Below are positions 11,442 through 19,362 of a stretch of DNA of 40,387 nt, piece by piece (position 1 is the first letter of the stretch; each line of letters starts with the position of its first letter). A program made the position numbers and the translations under genes. This stretch comes from Chlamydiota bacterium (lineage in GTDB: Bacteria > Actinomycetota > Thermoleophilia > Solirubrobacterales > Solirubrobacteraceae). The notes beneath the pieces were generated by a model. It saw only the letters and a list, made by a program, of their open reading frames with translations, searched no databases and was not told the DNA's origin. The stretch lies in contig CAJCHW010000068.1 of assembly GCA_903970125.1 (NCBI GenBank), positions 1 to 40,387 of the forward strand. The letters are read 5' to 3'.

Positions 11442-12076
11442 CAACCACTGACTTCCACGCGCGCATTTGGGGACTGCTCGGCCTGGATCGCTCGGAGGAG
11501 CCGCACGGGCCCGATCAAAGCTCACAGCCGCTGCGACCCTGGACTTTCCCCAACGCGATCACCTTCACGCGCCTGGCGCTTGTGCCCGTGTTTTTGGTAC
11601 TCGGGCTGACGCTCGATCACGGCACCGCCGCCGTACCCGCGGTGCTGTTTGCCGCAATCGGCTTTGGCGACTTCGCAGACGGCGCCGCAGCGCGGGTGAC
11701 CCGCCAATACAGCCGCTTGGGCGCGCTCGTGGACCCGGCCAGTGACCGTCTGCTCGCGATCTGCGGCGCAGTGGTGTGCTGGCGCTGGGCACTGCTACCC
11801 CGCTGGGCTCTTGCGATTTTGCTGGCACGCGAGCTAGCGATGCTGGTGCTCGGCCGCTACAGCCTCAGGAAGGGGTTGCAGTTGCGCATCAACCGGATCG
11901 GGCGGGCCGCGCTGGTACCGGTCCTGGGCGCGCTGTTCTTTGCCCTGACAGGCTTGAAGACACTGGCCACTGTGCTGTTCATGATCGGCATCGTGCTCGC
12001 GCTTGCGGCGACCGCGCGTTACGTGCAGACGGGGATCACACAGCTGCGCCAGCGCCGTCCGGACGTTCGCTGTTAG
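11438..12076 (+). CDS. pgsA: CDP-alcohol phosphatidyltransferase (PgsA-like)
   Basis: A membrane enzyme that transfers phosphatidate from CDP-diacylglycerol to an alcohol such as glycerol-3-phosphate, using the CdsA product. The complete family motif is present: DG-x2-AR-x8-G-x3-D-x3-D, from DGAAARV to DPASD. About four or five hydrophobic segments follow. The conserved first helix (PNAITFTRLALVPV) lies upstream of GTG 11582, so that GTG cannot be the real start. No ATG, GTG or TTG exists between the preceding in-frame stop (11417) and this helix. ATA 11438 has GGAG 6 bases upstream and overlaps the proS stop as ATAG, so it is used here; ATT 11465 is a second option. Substrate choice (PG, PI or other) is not determined. 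Confidence 0.8.
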   Translation: MATTDFHARIWGLLGLDRSEEPHGPDQSSQPLRPWTFPNAITFTRLALVPVFLVLGLTLDHGTAAVPAVLFAAIGFGDFADGAAARVTRQYSRLGALVDPASDRLLAICGAVVCWRWALLPRWALAILLARELAMLVLGRYSLRKGLQLRINRIGRAALVPVLGALFFALTGLKTLATVLFMIGIVLALAATARYVQTGITQLRQRRPDVRC

Positions 12077-12131
12077 CGGGACCGCTCGACACAGCAGTCG
12101 CAAGCTGACGAACAGCAAAGCTGGCGAGCTA

Positions 12132-12137
12132 TATACT
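12132..12137 (+). promoter_or_regulatory. Possible -10 box upstream of rsiG
   Basis: TATACT lies in the 138-base gap between the PgsA-like gene and rsiG. No good -35 box stands 16-18 bases upstream, so this is only a candidate. A start near base 12144 would give a leader of about 70 bases. rsiG itself has GAGAGGAG at 12196-12203, some 11 bases before its ATG. Confidence 0.3.
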
Positions 12138-12214
12138 CGCTCCGATCATGCATATTGTCCAGCGCGGTAGATCGGCGCCGCGCCGGATGGCCCGTGAGAG
12201 GAGATAATCCCACG

Positions 12215-12481
12215 ATGGACACCTTCCCCGACCTTGGCTCGCTTTCGGATATCGAGCTCAAGGACTTGATTGGCGATCTCACCAAGGAAGAGCTTGAGAT
12301 CTCCTACCAGCGACGGATCCTCCACGGCAAGATTGACATTCTCCGCGCTGAGCTGGTCAACCGTCTGCGCAAGCGCCACGACGGCGGCCACGACGTGATC
12401 TCCGGCGACGATGTCCAAAAGCTCACGGACATCCTCGCGGGGCGCAGCGCGAAGGATGAGCAGCTGCCTGACGCCACCTAG
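12215..12481 (+). CDS. rsiG: RsiG-family anti-sigma factor with single c-di-GMP motif
   Basis: An 88-residue protein, mainly helical. RsiG (formerly AmfC) of Streptomyces is an anti-sigma factor that holds WhiG-type sigma only when loaded with c-di-GMP; its ligand motif is E-x3-S-x2-R-x3-Q-x3-D. Here residues E26, S30, R33, H37 and D41 match this spacing, with His in place of Gln. It is followed by the typical ILRAELVNRLRKR helix. Streptomyces RsiG has two copies of the motif on one chain; the single copy resembles the form described from Rubrobacter, which acts as a homodimer. ATG 12215 is chosen because the family alignment begins there; an in-frame GTG/ATG further up adds a basic stretch. 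The cognate sigma factor is not in this window. Function is inferred from the motif. Confidence 0.75.
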   Translation: MDTFPDLGSLSDIELKDLIGDLTKEELEISYQRRILHGKIDILRAELVNRLRKRHDGGHDVISGDDVQKLTDILAGRSAKDEQLPDAT

Positions 12482-12498
12482 CGGGAACGGCACGCCCT

Positions 12499-12969
12499 AT
12501 GTCCATCCGTTGCGCGGAGTGTGGCCAACTCGGCGCTGAGGGCGCCAACTACTGCCAACGGTGCGGCGCGTTGCTGCAGCGGCCCGAAGCCGTCGGCGAG
12601 CCCGCGACCGCGACCTACCGCATGAACGAGGACACCGGCGAGCTCGTTGCCGTCGAGGTCGGCGACGCGGCCTCGCGCGGTCCCGCACTCGTGATCCGCA
12701 GCGGCGCAGGCCGCGCCGGCGAGAGCTTCCCGGTCGATCACGAGCGCATGAGCATTGGCCGGCGCCCGGAGGCCGACGTGTTTCTCGACGACGTCACCGT
12801 CTCACGTGATCACGCCGTGCTGATCCAGCGTGGCGACGACTGGTACCTCGACGACTGCGGGTCGCTAAACGGCACCTACGTCAACCGCTCGCGCATCGAC
12901 TCACAGCGCCTCCAGGACGCCGACGAGGTCCAGATCGGCAAGTACAAGCTCACGTTCCGCGCCCGCTGA
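12499..12969 (+). CDS. Zinc-ribbon FHA-domain protein (GarA-like)
   Basis: 156 residues. The N-terminal 30 residues form a zinc ribbon with two CxxC pairs (CAECGQ and CQRCGA). The FHA domain at about residues 65-156 has the phosphothreonine-binding pattern: SIGRRPEADVFLDD, VSRDHA, then GSLNGTYVN. FHA proteins bind phosphothreonine on kinase targets. In mycobacteria the equivalent GarA sits directly before the MerR gene Rv1828, as here, and switches 2-oxoglutarate metabolism. A TxxT-like acceptor site may be the TATYRMNEDTGELV segment before the FHA domain, which resembles the GarA N-terminal phosphorylation region. The stop overlaps the next start by 1 base. Confidence 0.85.
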   Translation: MSIRCAECGQLGAEGANYCQRCGALLQRPEAVGEPATATYRMNEDTGELVAVEVGDAASRGPALVIRSGAGRAGESFPVDHERMSIGRRPEADVFLDDVTVSRDHAVLIQRGDDWYLDDCGSLNGTYVNRSRIDSQRLQDADEVQIGKYKLTFRAR

Positions 12970-13766
12970 TGACCGCGGGACTCGCCGCAAACGGAGCGCC
13001 TTCGACCGCGGCGCCCGCAGCCGAGGCGACCGCCGCCGAGCTCCCGCTCGAGAAGGCGGCCAAATTGCGCCAGAAGGACATCACGATCGGGGCCGTGTGC
13101 AAGTCGCTGGCGCAGGAGTTCCCCGATATCTCAATCTCCAAGATCCGCTACTTGGAGGACCAGAAGTTGCTGTCGCCCCGGCGCACACCGGGCGGCTACC
13201 GCCTCTACAGCCCCAGCGAGGTCGCGCGCCTGCGCACGATCCTGCGGATGCAGCGCGATGAGTTTCTGCCCCTACGCGTCATCCGGCAGGAGCTCGTCGC
13301 CGGTCGCGCCGACGAGACCGCGATGCCCGCCAAGGGTGGAGAGCGAACGCGGCCCTCGCGCGCAAGCGTCAGCGTGCGCGACGGCAGCGGGGCGCTGTAT
13401 TCGCTGCAGGAAGTCCTTGAGGAGACGAAGACAGAGCGCGCGCTGATCGAGGAACTGGGCGAGTACGGCGTGGTCAAGGGCGAGGTGCGCAACGGCGTGC
13501 GCTACTTCGACGAGACAGAACAACAGATCATCGGTGCCGCTGCCGAGCTCGCCCGCTACGGGGTGGGCGGGCGCAACCTGCGCGTGTTTCGATCCGCCGC
13601 GGACCGCGAGGCCAGCCTGCTGCAGCAACTGCTGGCCCCCGCGTTGCGCTCGCGTAACCCTCAGCGCCGCAAGGAGGCCGTGGAAGCGCTGGAGAATCTC
13701 GCTGCCGTCACAACCCGCCTCAAGCACCTGATGCTGATCACCGATCTGCGCAAGATCGTGCGCTGA
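12969..13766 (+). CDS. MerR-family transcriptional regulator (Rv1828-like)
   Basis: 265 residues. The winged-helix DNA-binding region is at about residues 35-105: ITIGAVCKSLAQEF, then SKIRYLEDQKLLSPRRTPGGYRLYS, the MerR helix-turn-helix and wing. The C-terminal half (after about residue 135) is helical with no Cys-rich metal site, so it is probably not a metal sensor. Order and overlap with the FHA gene match the GarA-Rv1828 pair. The stop overlaps apt by 1 base (TGATG), so FHA, MerR and apt appear to be one operon. Confidence 0.85.
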   Translation: MTAGLAANGAPSTAAPAAEATAAELPLEKAAKLRQKDITIGAVCKSLAQEFPDISISKIRYLEDQKLLSPRRTPGGYRLYSPSEVARLRTILRMQRDEFLPLRVIRQELVAGRADETAMPAKGGERTRPSRASVSVRDGSGALYSLQEVLEETKTERALIEELGEYGVVKGEVRNGVRYFDETEQQIIGAAAELARYGVGGRNLRVFRSAADREASLLQQLLAPALRSRNPQRRKEAVEALENLAAVTTRLKHLMLITDLRKIVR

Positions 13767-14317
13767 TGAGCAATGCAGAAGAGCGTGACGGTGTTGTCGC
13801 GCTCAAGCGCCTGATCCGCGACATCCCCGACTTTCCCACGGCTGGGATCGTGTTCAAGGACATCACGCCCTTGATGGCCGATGCCACCGGACTCGCGCTT
13901 GCCGTTGGCGCGCTTGCTGAACATGCGCGGACGCTCGACGTGCAGTACGTGATCGCGGCGGAGGCGCGCGGCTTTCTGCTGGGGCCCGCGCTGGCGTTGG
14001 AGTGCAACGCCGGGTTCATCCTGGCGCGCAAACCCGGGAAGCTTCCATACGACACCGTGGAGGTCGATTACGAGCTGGAGTACGGACAACAGAGCCTGCA
14101 CGTACACACCGACGCGCTGCGAGCTGGAGCGCGCGTGCTCGTACACGACGACTTGCTTGCCACTGGCGGCACCGCGTTGGCGCTATGCGAACTCGTGGAG
14201 CGGCTCGGTGGACAAGTCGCCGGCTGCGGCTTTTTGGTCGAGCTTTCGAGCCTCGCCGGCCGCAAGCGGCTCGCGGCTCGTAACGTGCACGCGCTGCTCT
14301 GCTACGACACCGCCTGA
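13766..14317 (+). CDS. apt: Adenine phosphoribosyltransferase
   Basis: Salvages adenine to AMP with PRPP. The 183-residue product has the type I PRT fold signs: IRDIPDFPTAGIVFKDITPLM at the N-terminus, EARGFLLGPALA, RKPGKLPYDT, and the PRPP-binding loop VLVHDDLLATGGTA. The length is normal. It is coupled to the MerR gene upstream by a 1-base overlap. A linkage of apt to a GarA/MerR pair has no obvious functional reason beyond shared transcription. Confidence 0.93.
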   Translation: MSNAEERDGVVALKRLIRDIPDFPTAGIVFKDITPLMADATGLALAVGALAEHARTLDVQYVIAAEARGFLLGPALALECNAGFILARKPGKLPYDTVEVDYELEYGQQSLHVHTDALRAGARVLVHDDLLATGGTALALCELVERLGGQVAGCGFLVELSSLAGRKRLAARNVHALLCYDTA

Positions 14318-14339
14318 GCGCTGTCTACGCCCTGCGCGG

Positions 14340-14855
14340 TCAGGAGAGCTGGGCGCTTGCGACGATCTCCTGCAGCCGGTCTAGCAGGGGAATCTGCGCC
14401 GGGTTGACCCGGGCGCGGGCCTCGGCAAGACCGAACCACTCGGCCCGGTCGACCTCGGGTACCTCGATCATCTGACCTGAACGCGGCGGCCATTGAAGCT
14501 CGAACGTATTGCTGACGACAACGCTGACGTCGAGATCGCCGGCGAGACCCCATGCGCGCACGAGCTTGCCCGACCGCTGGCGGATCTCACCGAGATCGCA
14601 CACTGGACCCGGAGGTGGCGCCGTGCCAAGCTCCTCCTCGAACTCGCGCCGTGCCGCCGCCAAGGGCTCCTCGTCGGAGTCGTACTGGCCTTTGGGTATC
14701 GACCAGGCTCCAGCGTCGCGCTTGGCCCAGAGTGGTCCACCAGGATGCACGAGCAGCACCTGGAGCGCATCGGCGGGACCGCGGTGCAACACGAGGCCGG
14801 CGCTACGGCGCTGTGAGCTGCTGCGCTTCGGACTCATATACGCATGGTTGCGCAA
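14340..14855 (-). CDS. Nudix hydrolase
   Basis: 171 residues with a full Nudix box, G-x5-E-x7-REFEEELG, at about residues 55-77. The context (AGLVLHRG start, VLLVHPGGPLWAKRDAGAWSIPKG) resembles the MutT/DUF-type NTP pyrophosphohydrolases that are common in actinobacteria. The substrate cannot be named. The start may be ATG 14855 or ATG 14837; neither has a clear ribosome binding site. It is convergent with apt and followed upstream, on the same strand, by a membrane protein gene. Confidence 0.85.
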   Translation of the reverse strand: MRNHAYMSPKRSSSQRRSAGLVLHRGPADALQVLLVHPGGPLWAKRDAGAWSIPKGQYDSDEEPLAAARREFEEELGTAPPPGPVCDLGEIRQRSGKLVRAWGLAGDLDVSVVVSNTFELQWPPRSGQMIEVPEVDRAEWFGLAEARARVNPAQIPLLDRLQEIVASAQLS

Positions 14856-14890
14856 CAGTCGCAGGAGCGGGCACTCGTGGCAGCTCTCAC

Positions 14891-15904
14891 CTAGTGCAGC
14901 GTGAAAGAGCCGGTGAGCACGATTTCGCCGGGTGCCGTTGGATCCTGGCTTGTCTGCTTGGTGATGATCAGCGTGTGAAAGCTCGAGGCGTCTTCGGGCA
15001 GCGGCACGGCAACTGGCTTCAGACGCCCCGCCGAGCCCACTTCCGGTGCCTTGCCCAGCGCGAATGCCTCACTTGGGGAGTTGTACAACCAGGCCGCGTA
15101 GAAAAAGCCTTTTGAGGGTGCAAGCTTTTCGGCCGCCAGAGCCAACACATCCTTACCGGACTCCGCAAGCACAGCCGCTTCTCCCACGGGACCGCCCGAC
15201 CCTTCGGGAGCAGTCAGCTTGATATCGCTCAGGAGGTGGACTTTGGCGGCGCCCGACTTCGCCGTCGAAGCGGTCGAGGAGCCCTGGCCGCCGCCGGCGG
15301 CTTTAGCCCGCCCGCCCGAACTCGTTGCGGCCGTGTTGGAGCCAGACGATGTGGCGAGCACCACCACGACAGCGATGACCGCGGCAATGACAGCGAGGAT
15401 TAGCGCTCCACCCAGACGCGAGCCCGGCTTGTGCACGCGCCCCGGACGGCGTGCAGCGGTCCCCGGTACGCCCTCGGCGCGCGCCGCGCTCGCGACAGGG
15501 GCCGGCTCCGGCCGCGGGCGGGTACCGCGCCCGGTGCTCGGCGCAGGGGGGACGTCCGGCAGTGCCGCGTCGGGCAACGCCGCCAGCTCCGATGCAACCG
15601 CCTCGGCATAGGAGCGGGCGTGCGGTGACCCTTCGATCGCGTCATAGGTGACCAGCCGCTGCGCCGTTGACTGCTGGCCGAGCAGGTAATCGCCGATCTC
15701 GCCGCGCTCGCGCTCGTCGAGGCTGCCGGCAGGACCGGGAGCCAGTTCGTCCAACGCGACCAGCGCGCGCTCGCGCACAGCGCGCTCGTCGAGCTCAAGC
15801 GCGATCGCGATGTCTGCGTAGGTCTTCGCCCGCCGTAGAATCAGCGAGATCACTGCTCTGTGGTCGGGCGGTAGCGCCTCTATGCGTGAGGTAGCGGGCG
15901 GCAT
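14891..15904 (-). CDS. Single-pass membrane protein with sigma4-like N-terminus and anti-sigma-like outer domain
   Basis: 337 residues. The first 60 residues (LPPDHRAVISLILRRAKTYADIAIALELDERAVRERA) read like the region 4 HTH of a sigma-70 factor. A Pro/Ala-rich linker follows, then one transmembrane helix at about residues 168-190, a Ser/Gly-rich stretch, and an outer domain of about 110 residues (from SDIKLTAPEG) whose ends resemble RskA/anti-sigma-K outer domains. No ZAS-type anti-sigma motif is visible. This layout could be a membrane-tied transcription regulator or anti-sigma factor and would fit regulated proteolysis by RseP, but that is inference. Start: ATG 15904, directly before the sigma4-like helix. 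Confidence 0.6.
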   Translation of the reverse strand: MPPATSRIEALPPDHRAVISLILRRAKTYADIAIALELDERAVRERALVALDELAPGPAGSLDERERGEIGDYLLGQQSTAQRLVTYDAIEGSPHARSYAEAVASELAALPDAALPDVPPAPSTGRGTRPRPEPAPVASAARAEGVPGTAARRPGRVHKPGSRLGGALILAVIAAVIAVVVVLATSSGSNTAATSSGGRAKAAGGGQGSSTASTAKSGAAKVHLLSDIKLTAPEGSGGPVGEAAVLAESGKDVLALAAEKLAPSKGFFYAAWLYNSPSEAFALGKAPEVGSAGRLKPVAVPLPEDASSFHTLIITKQTSQDPTAPGEIVLTGSFTLH

Positions 15905-15987
15905 GGCGAGCGTGCGTCGCCGCCGAGCCTAGCTAATCAGCGTGGGCGGGTGACGCAATGACCGCGGCGCGTCGCAAGCGCGGTCCG

Positions 15988-16003
15988 CCGGCGCGGGCGC
16001 CGG
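15988..16003 (-). terminator. GC hairpin after the desaturase gene
   Basis: CCGGCGC and GCGCCGG pair perfectly around a GG loop, 5 bases beyond the desaturase stop. No run of T follows on the minus strand, so this is a hairpin that could stop or protect the transcript, not a textbook intrinsic terminator. Confidence 0.4.
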
Positions 16004-16008
16004 CCGGC

Positions 16009-16932
16009 TCAGTTGGCGACGGGGGTGGGCGGAAGCGGGGCATTCGGCCGCAACAGCCGCTCGCGTTCCTTCTCAGGGCTGACCGTAACCACGTCCCACG
16101 CCAGCCCTACCTTGCCCATCGCCAGAATCAGCCAGCCGGACGGATCAAGCTCGTACCACTTCAGGCCATGAAACGCGGACCGTGGAAAGGCATGGTGGTT
16201 GTGGTGCCAGGCCTCGCCCAGTGACGGCAGCGCCAGCCAGAAGACATTGGTCGACTGGTCGCGCACGTCAAAGCGTCGCTTGCCGAAGACGTGGCAGATC
16301 GAGTTGATCGACCACGTCACGTGGTGGACCAGGAAGATCCGCACTAGCCCTGCCCAGACATACGCCGTCAGGGCCGCCATCCACGAGCCGCCGCTGAGGG
16401 CGAAGCCGAGCACTGCGGGCAGCAGCAGGCTCAGCAGTGCCAGGTAGGGAAAGGCGCGGTTGATCTTGCGCATGATCGGATCAGCGACCAGATCCGCGGC
16501 ATAGCGCCGTGAGGAGGCCTGCCCGTGGGTGTGAAACAGCCAGCCCGTATGCGCGTACCACAGGCCTCCCAGCACCCCCTTGACGCCGTGGTCCTCATGG
16601 ACATGGGGGCTGTGAGGATCGCCCTCTTCATCTGCGAACGTGTGGTGCTTGCGGTGATCGGCCACCCAGTCGATGACTGAGCCCTCAAGCGCCATCTCGC
16701 CGGCAATCGCAAAGGTGTAGCGCAGCCAGCGGTGGGTCTCAAAGGCGCGGTGGGTCAGAAGCCGATGAAAGCCGACGGTGATGCCGATCGCGGTGAACAG
16801 GTACATCCCCGCGAAGATCTCAAGGTCGAGGGGACCCAGCAGGCTGTTCCACAAAAGTACCCCCGCCGCGATCACCCCGGCGAACGGGACCACGACCGCC
16901 ACCACGTTGGCGTTGCGCTCTAAGCGGGTCAC
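16009..16932 (-). CDS. Acyl-CoA/acyl-lipid delta-9 desaturase family protein
   Basis: A di-iron membrane desaturase of 307 residues that introduces a double bond into fatty acyl chains. The three histidine boxes are present in order: HRLLTH, HRKHH and HNHHA (in EAWHHNHHAF). Hydrophobic segments flank the boxes in the usual way. GTG 16932 is chosen because AAGG stands 7 bases upstream and the family begins about there; the frame is open to 17100 but that part is inside the ketosynthase gene. It follows the ketosynthase after 10 bases, so the two are an operon and probably act on the same acyl chains. Confidence 0.9.
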   Translation of the reverse strand: MTRLERNANVVAVVVPFAGVIAAGVLLWNSLLGPLDLEIFAGMYLFTAIGITVGFHRLLTHRAFETHRWLRYTFAIAGEMALEGSVIDWVADHRKHHTFADEEGDPHSPHVHEDHGVKGVLGGLWYAHTGWLFHTHGQASSRRYAADLVADPIMRKINRAFPYLALLSLLLPAVLGFALSGGSWMAALTAYVWAGLVRIFLVHHVTWSINSICHVFGKRRFDVRDQSTNVFWLALPSLGEAWHHNHHAFPRSAFHGLKWYELDPSGWLILAMGKVGLAWDVVTVSPEKERERLLRPNAPLPPTPVAN

Positions 16933-16942
16933 AGATTGGCCT

Positions 16943-18199
16943 TCAAGGCGCCACCGGCGCGGCAGGCGCTGCCGCAGCGCCGACAGCGTCGAGCACTCCG
17001 TTTGTGTGGCCATTGGCGACGCCATTGGCGGCCGGCGCCCCGTTGAGTGGAATCTCGTCGGCCGTGCCCCGGTCGGGGTAGCCCGCCACCAGAGCCTCAT
17101 CTGCCGTGAACACCATCGCGCCCACGACCAGGCCGGAGGCCAGCGCCAACATCACGACCCGCTCACCCGGGTGGATCCGACCTGCTTCAAGCTCGTCCAC
17201 GAAGGCCACCGTGTGGCTCGTGGACGCGGTGTTGCCGAAGCGGTCCACCGTCACCACCGCGTGGCTGTGAAGCCGCTCGCCAAGCTGATGGCGGGCAAGG
17301 TGTTCGGTGATCTTCTTGATCCCCGTCTTGATTGCGGCCTTGGAAGTCTGGTGCGGGATCACATGGTCGAGCTCCTCAAGCGGATACCCCAGCGTTTCCA
17401 TCAGCTGCTGGTAGGAGACCGGCATGTTTGTCATCGCTGCGTTGTGCAGCGCCACGGGGCGCGTGAACATGCGCACGCCGGGGTCGCGCTCGGTGAGGAA
17501 TCCCAGGCACAGGCGGCTGTGCTTGGCGACCGTGGCCCCACAGAACAAGATGTCCTGCGCATCGGGTTCCTCTGCGCGTTCGACGATGATCGCCGCTCCC
17601 GCGTCGCCAACGGTCAGCGATGCGACCTCGCGACTGAGCAGGCTGCGGACGTGCCGCGCGGCATTGCGCGCCGCCGGCGAAAGGTTCTCGCCGCTGACGA
17701 CCACGCCGCGGCGGATCCATCCGAGCCGAATCCAGTTGTTCAGAACCATTGCGCCAGTGAGCATGCCGGCGCAGGCGTTGCCGATGTCAAAAGCGCGGGC
17801 ATGTCGGGCTCCGAGCGTTTCGGCCACATCCATTGCCAGCGGCGGCTCGATCGCCCAGGTCCGCGCTTGCAGCCCGCGGCTCTTGGTGACGCCACAGCCG
17901 ATGATCACGTCGACCTCGCCGGCCTCGAGCTGAGCCCGCGACAACGCTTCGCGCACTGCCTCGGCGGCGAGAGTATGCGAGTTGCCGTCACCGTCGAGCA
18001 CGCGACGTTCCCGCACCCCCGTATAACGCTGCAGATCGATCTTGGTGCGGTGCTTCGTCGAGGCCATCAGCTCTGCTGTGGTCAGACGAGTCGCGGGCAA
18101 GCTGCGGCCGACCGCGGCGACGCGGGCCTTGTATGTCTCGCCAGACCCGCCTATCGGTGGATCAAACACGAGACCCCGACGTCCATGTCGATCCTGCAT
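16943..18199 (-). CDS. 3-oxoacyl-ACP synthase III-like (FabH/OleA-type thiolase fold)
   Basis: 418 residues. The condensing-enzyme triad is visible: the Cys in DIGNACAGMLTG, the His in DHVIPHQTS, and the Asn in RFGNTASTS. The N-terminal part (VAAVGRSLPATRLTTAELM, then YTGVRERRV) is FabH-like. The enzyme would start or join acyl chains by decarboxylative or head-to-head condensation; FabH versus OleA type cannot be decided here. The C-terminal 40 residues are Ala/Pro/Asn-rich and look disordered. ATG 18199 is preferred over the longer open frame, whose first 80 residues are unlike the family. It is the first gene of the KS-desaturase operon and is divergent from the thioesterase. Confidence 0.85.
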   Translation of the reverse strand: MQDRHGRRGLVFDPPIGGSGETYKARVAAVGRSLPATRLTTAELMASTKHRTKIDLQRYTGVRERRVLDGDGNSHTLAAEAVREALSRAQLEAGEVDVIIGCGVTKSRGLQARTWAIEPPLAMDVAETLGARHARAFDIGNACAGMLTGAMVLNNWIRLGWIRRGVVVSGENLSPAARNAARHVRSLLSREVASLTVGDAGAAIIVERAEEPDAQDILFCGATVAKHSRLCLGFLTERDPGVRMFTRPVALHNAAMTNMPVSYQQLMETLGYPLEELDHVIPHQTSKAAIKTGIKKITEHLARHQLGERLHSHAVVTVDRFGNTASTSHTVAFVDELEAGRIHPGERVVMLALASGLVVGAMVFTADEALVAGYPDRGTADEIPLNGAPAANGVANGHTNGVLDAVGAAAAPAAPVAP

Positions 18200-18289
18200 G
18201 AGCGGAGCATACCGGTTGCGCAAGCCCGGCACAAGCGACTCCTGCCAAACCCGGCAGTGAGCATGCCTGCTACTAGAGTCTTGGCATCC

Positions 18290-18733
18290 ATGGCCGAGGA
18301 TCTCGTCGAGCAGATTAACCAAGCCGTGGCGGGATTTGACCGCCTCTACGGCCTCCAGTTGGTGTCGGTGTCCGAGCTCCAGGCGCAAGCGCACGTGCAG
18401 GTCTCCGACGAGCTCAAGCAGCCGTACGGGTTGGTACACGGCGGCCTCTACGCGTCCATCGCCGAGTCGCTGGCGTCACTGGCTACCGCGCTTGCCGTCG
18501 CCAAGGACGACTGCTTTGCAGTTGGCCTGTCCAACAGCACGAGCTTTTTGCGTCCCATGACCGAGGGCACGGTGCACGCTACGGCGACCCGTCTGCATGC
18601 AGGCCGAACGACCTGGATCTGGGATGTGCACTGTCGCGATGACGGCGGCCGCCTGTGCGCGGTCACTCGCATGACCATCGCCGTGCGGCGAGCTTCGGCC
18701 CAGACGCCCGGCACCGCAGGCGTGGAGTCCTAG
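18290..18733 (+). CDS. Hotdog-fold thioesterase (PaaI-like)
   Basis: 147 residues. The active-site region GLVHGGLYASIAESLAS has the hotdog pattern HGG..., and GLSNSTSFLRPM and the central WDVHCRDDGGRLCAVTRMTIAV strand match 4-hydroxybenzoyl-CoA/PaaI-type thioesterases. It would cleave an acyl- or aryl-CoA. ATG 18290 is the start nearest the conserved part. The gene is divergent from the ketosynthase (90 bases between the starts), so it may share regulation with the lipid genes. Confidence 0.82.
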   Translation: MAEDLVEQINQAVAGFDRLYGLQLVSVSELQAQAHVQVSDELKQPYGLVHGGLYASIAESLASLATALAVAKDDCFAVGLSNSTSFLRPMTEGTVHATATRLHAGRTTWIWDVHCRDDGGRLCAVTRMTIAVRRASAQTPGTAGVES

Positions 18734-18777
18734 CGCTTGGCTGCAAGGCCCACTGCCGGCCGCCGCTCGAGCGCGCC

Positions 18778-19359
18778 TCAGCGGGTGCTGCTGGAGGCCG
18801 AGGTGCGCAGTTGCGTCGGTAGCGGCGCCGTCGAGAAGCTCGTGGCAGGCAGAGCCTTCGGCAGCGGCGAGCCCGGCAGTCCGATTTCATTGATCGGCGC
18901 GATTGCGGCGGCGGCGGCGCGTGCCAAGGGCGCGCTGTCGGCGCGGATCGACACCACCACCGCTCCGGTGGGAATCTCGATCGTCTTGCCTTCTTCGGAG
19001 GTCAGTGCGCTCACGTCGCGTAGACGGCCTGACCGAACGCCGTTGGCTCCGTGTGCCACGAAGCTGTTTTCCGGCGACGTCACGATCGCAAGCGGTGCCA
19101 AACACGTCGCCTGCCCGCCTTTGGCGCAGTCGCCGTACTGAACCGCGTATGCGCCGCCGCGATCGCGCTGCACTTCGCTGACGCTCAGGTGCGCGAACGA
19201 GTTGCCCAGCCAGTAGACGGGGTAGCCTCGCACGGCAATAAAGCTCTCCAGCGAGCTGGGTGCGATCGGCTGGTTTTCAAGCGTGCTGCCGCAGCCGGTC
19301 GTCACAAGGGCGCAGGCGCCAAGCCCCAACACGACGATCACGGGCCGCGGCACCGTCAC
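18778..19359 (-). CDS. Predicted lipoprotein of unknown function
   Basis: 193 residues. The N-terminus has a basic start, a hydrophobic stretch and a lipobox-like LVTTGC at about residues 18-23, so it is probably exported and lipid-anchored. The rest has no motif I recognise. Near the C-terminus it is rich in Ala, Ser and Thr. It starts 3 bases after the WS/DGAT stop on the same strand and is probably in that operon. Note: two Cys (in DCAKGGQATC) may form a disulphide. Confidence 0.7.
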   Translation of the reverse strand: MTVPRPVIVVLGLGACALVTTGCGSTLENQPIAPSSLESFIAVRGYPVYWLGNSFAHLSVSEVQRDRGGAYAVQYGDCAKGGQATCLAPLAIVTSPENSFVAHGANGVRSGRLRDVSALTSEEGKTIEIPTGAVVVSIRADSAPLARAAAAAIAPINEIGLPGSPLPKALPATSFSTAPLPTQLRTSASSSTR

Positions 19360-19362
19360 CGT

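Noticed and set aside
16778-18289. Plus-strand frame leading into the thioesterase
   Set aside because: It lies opposite the ketosynthase and desaturase; only the part from 18290 resembles a family.
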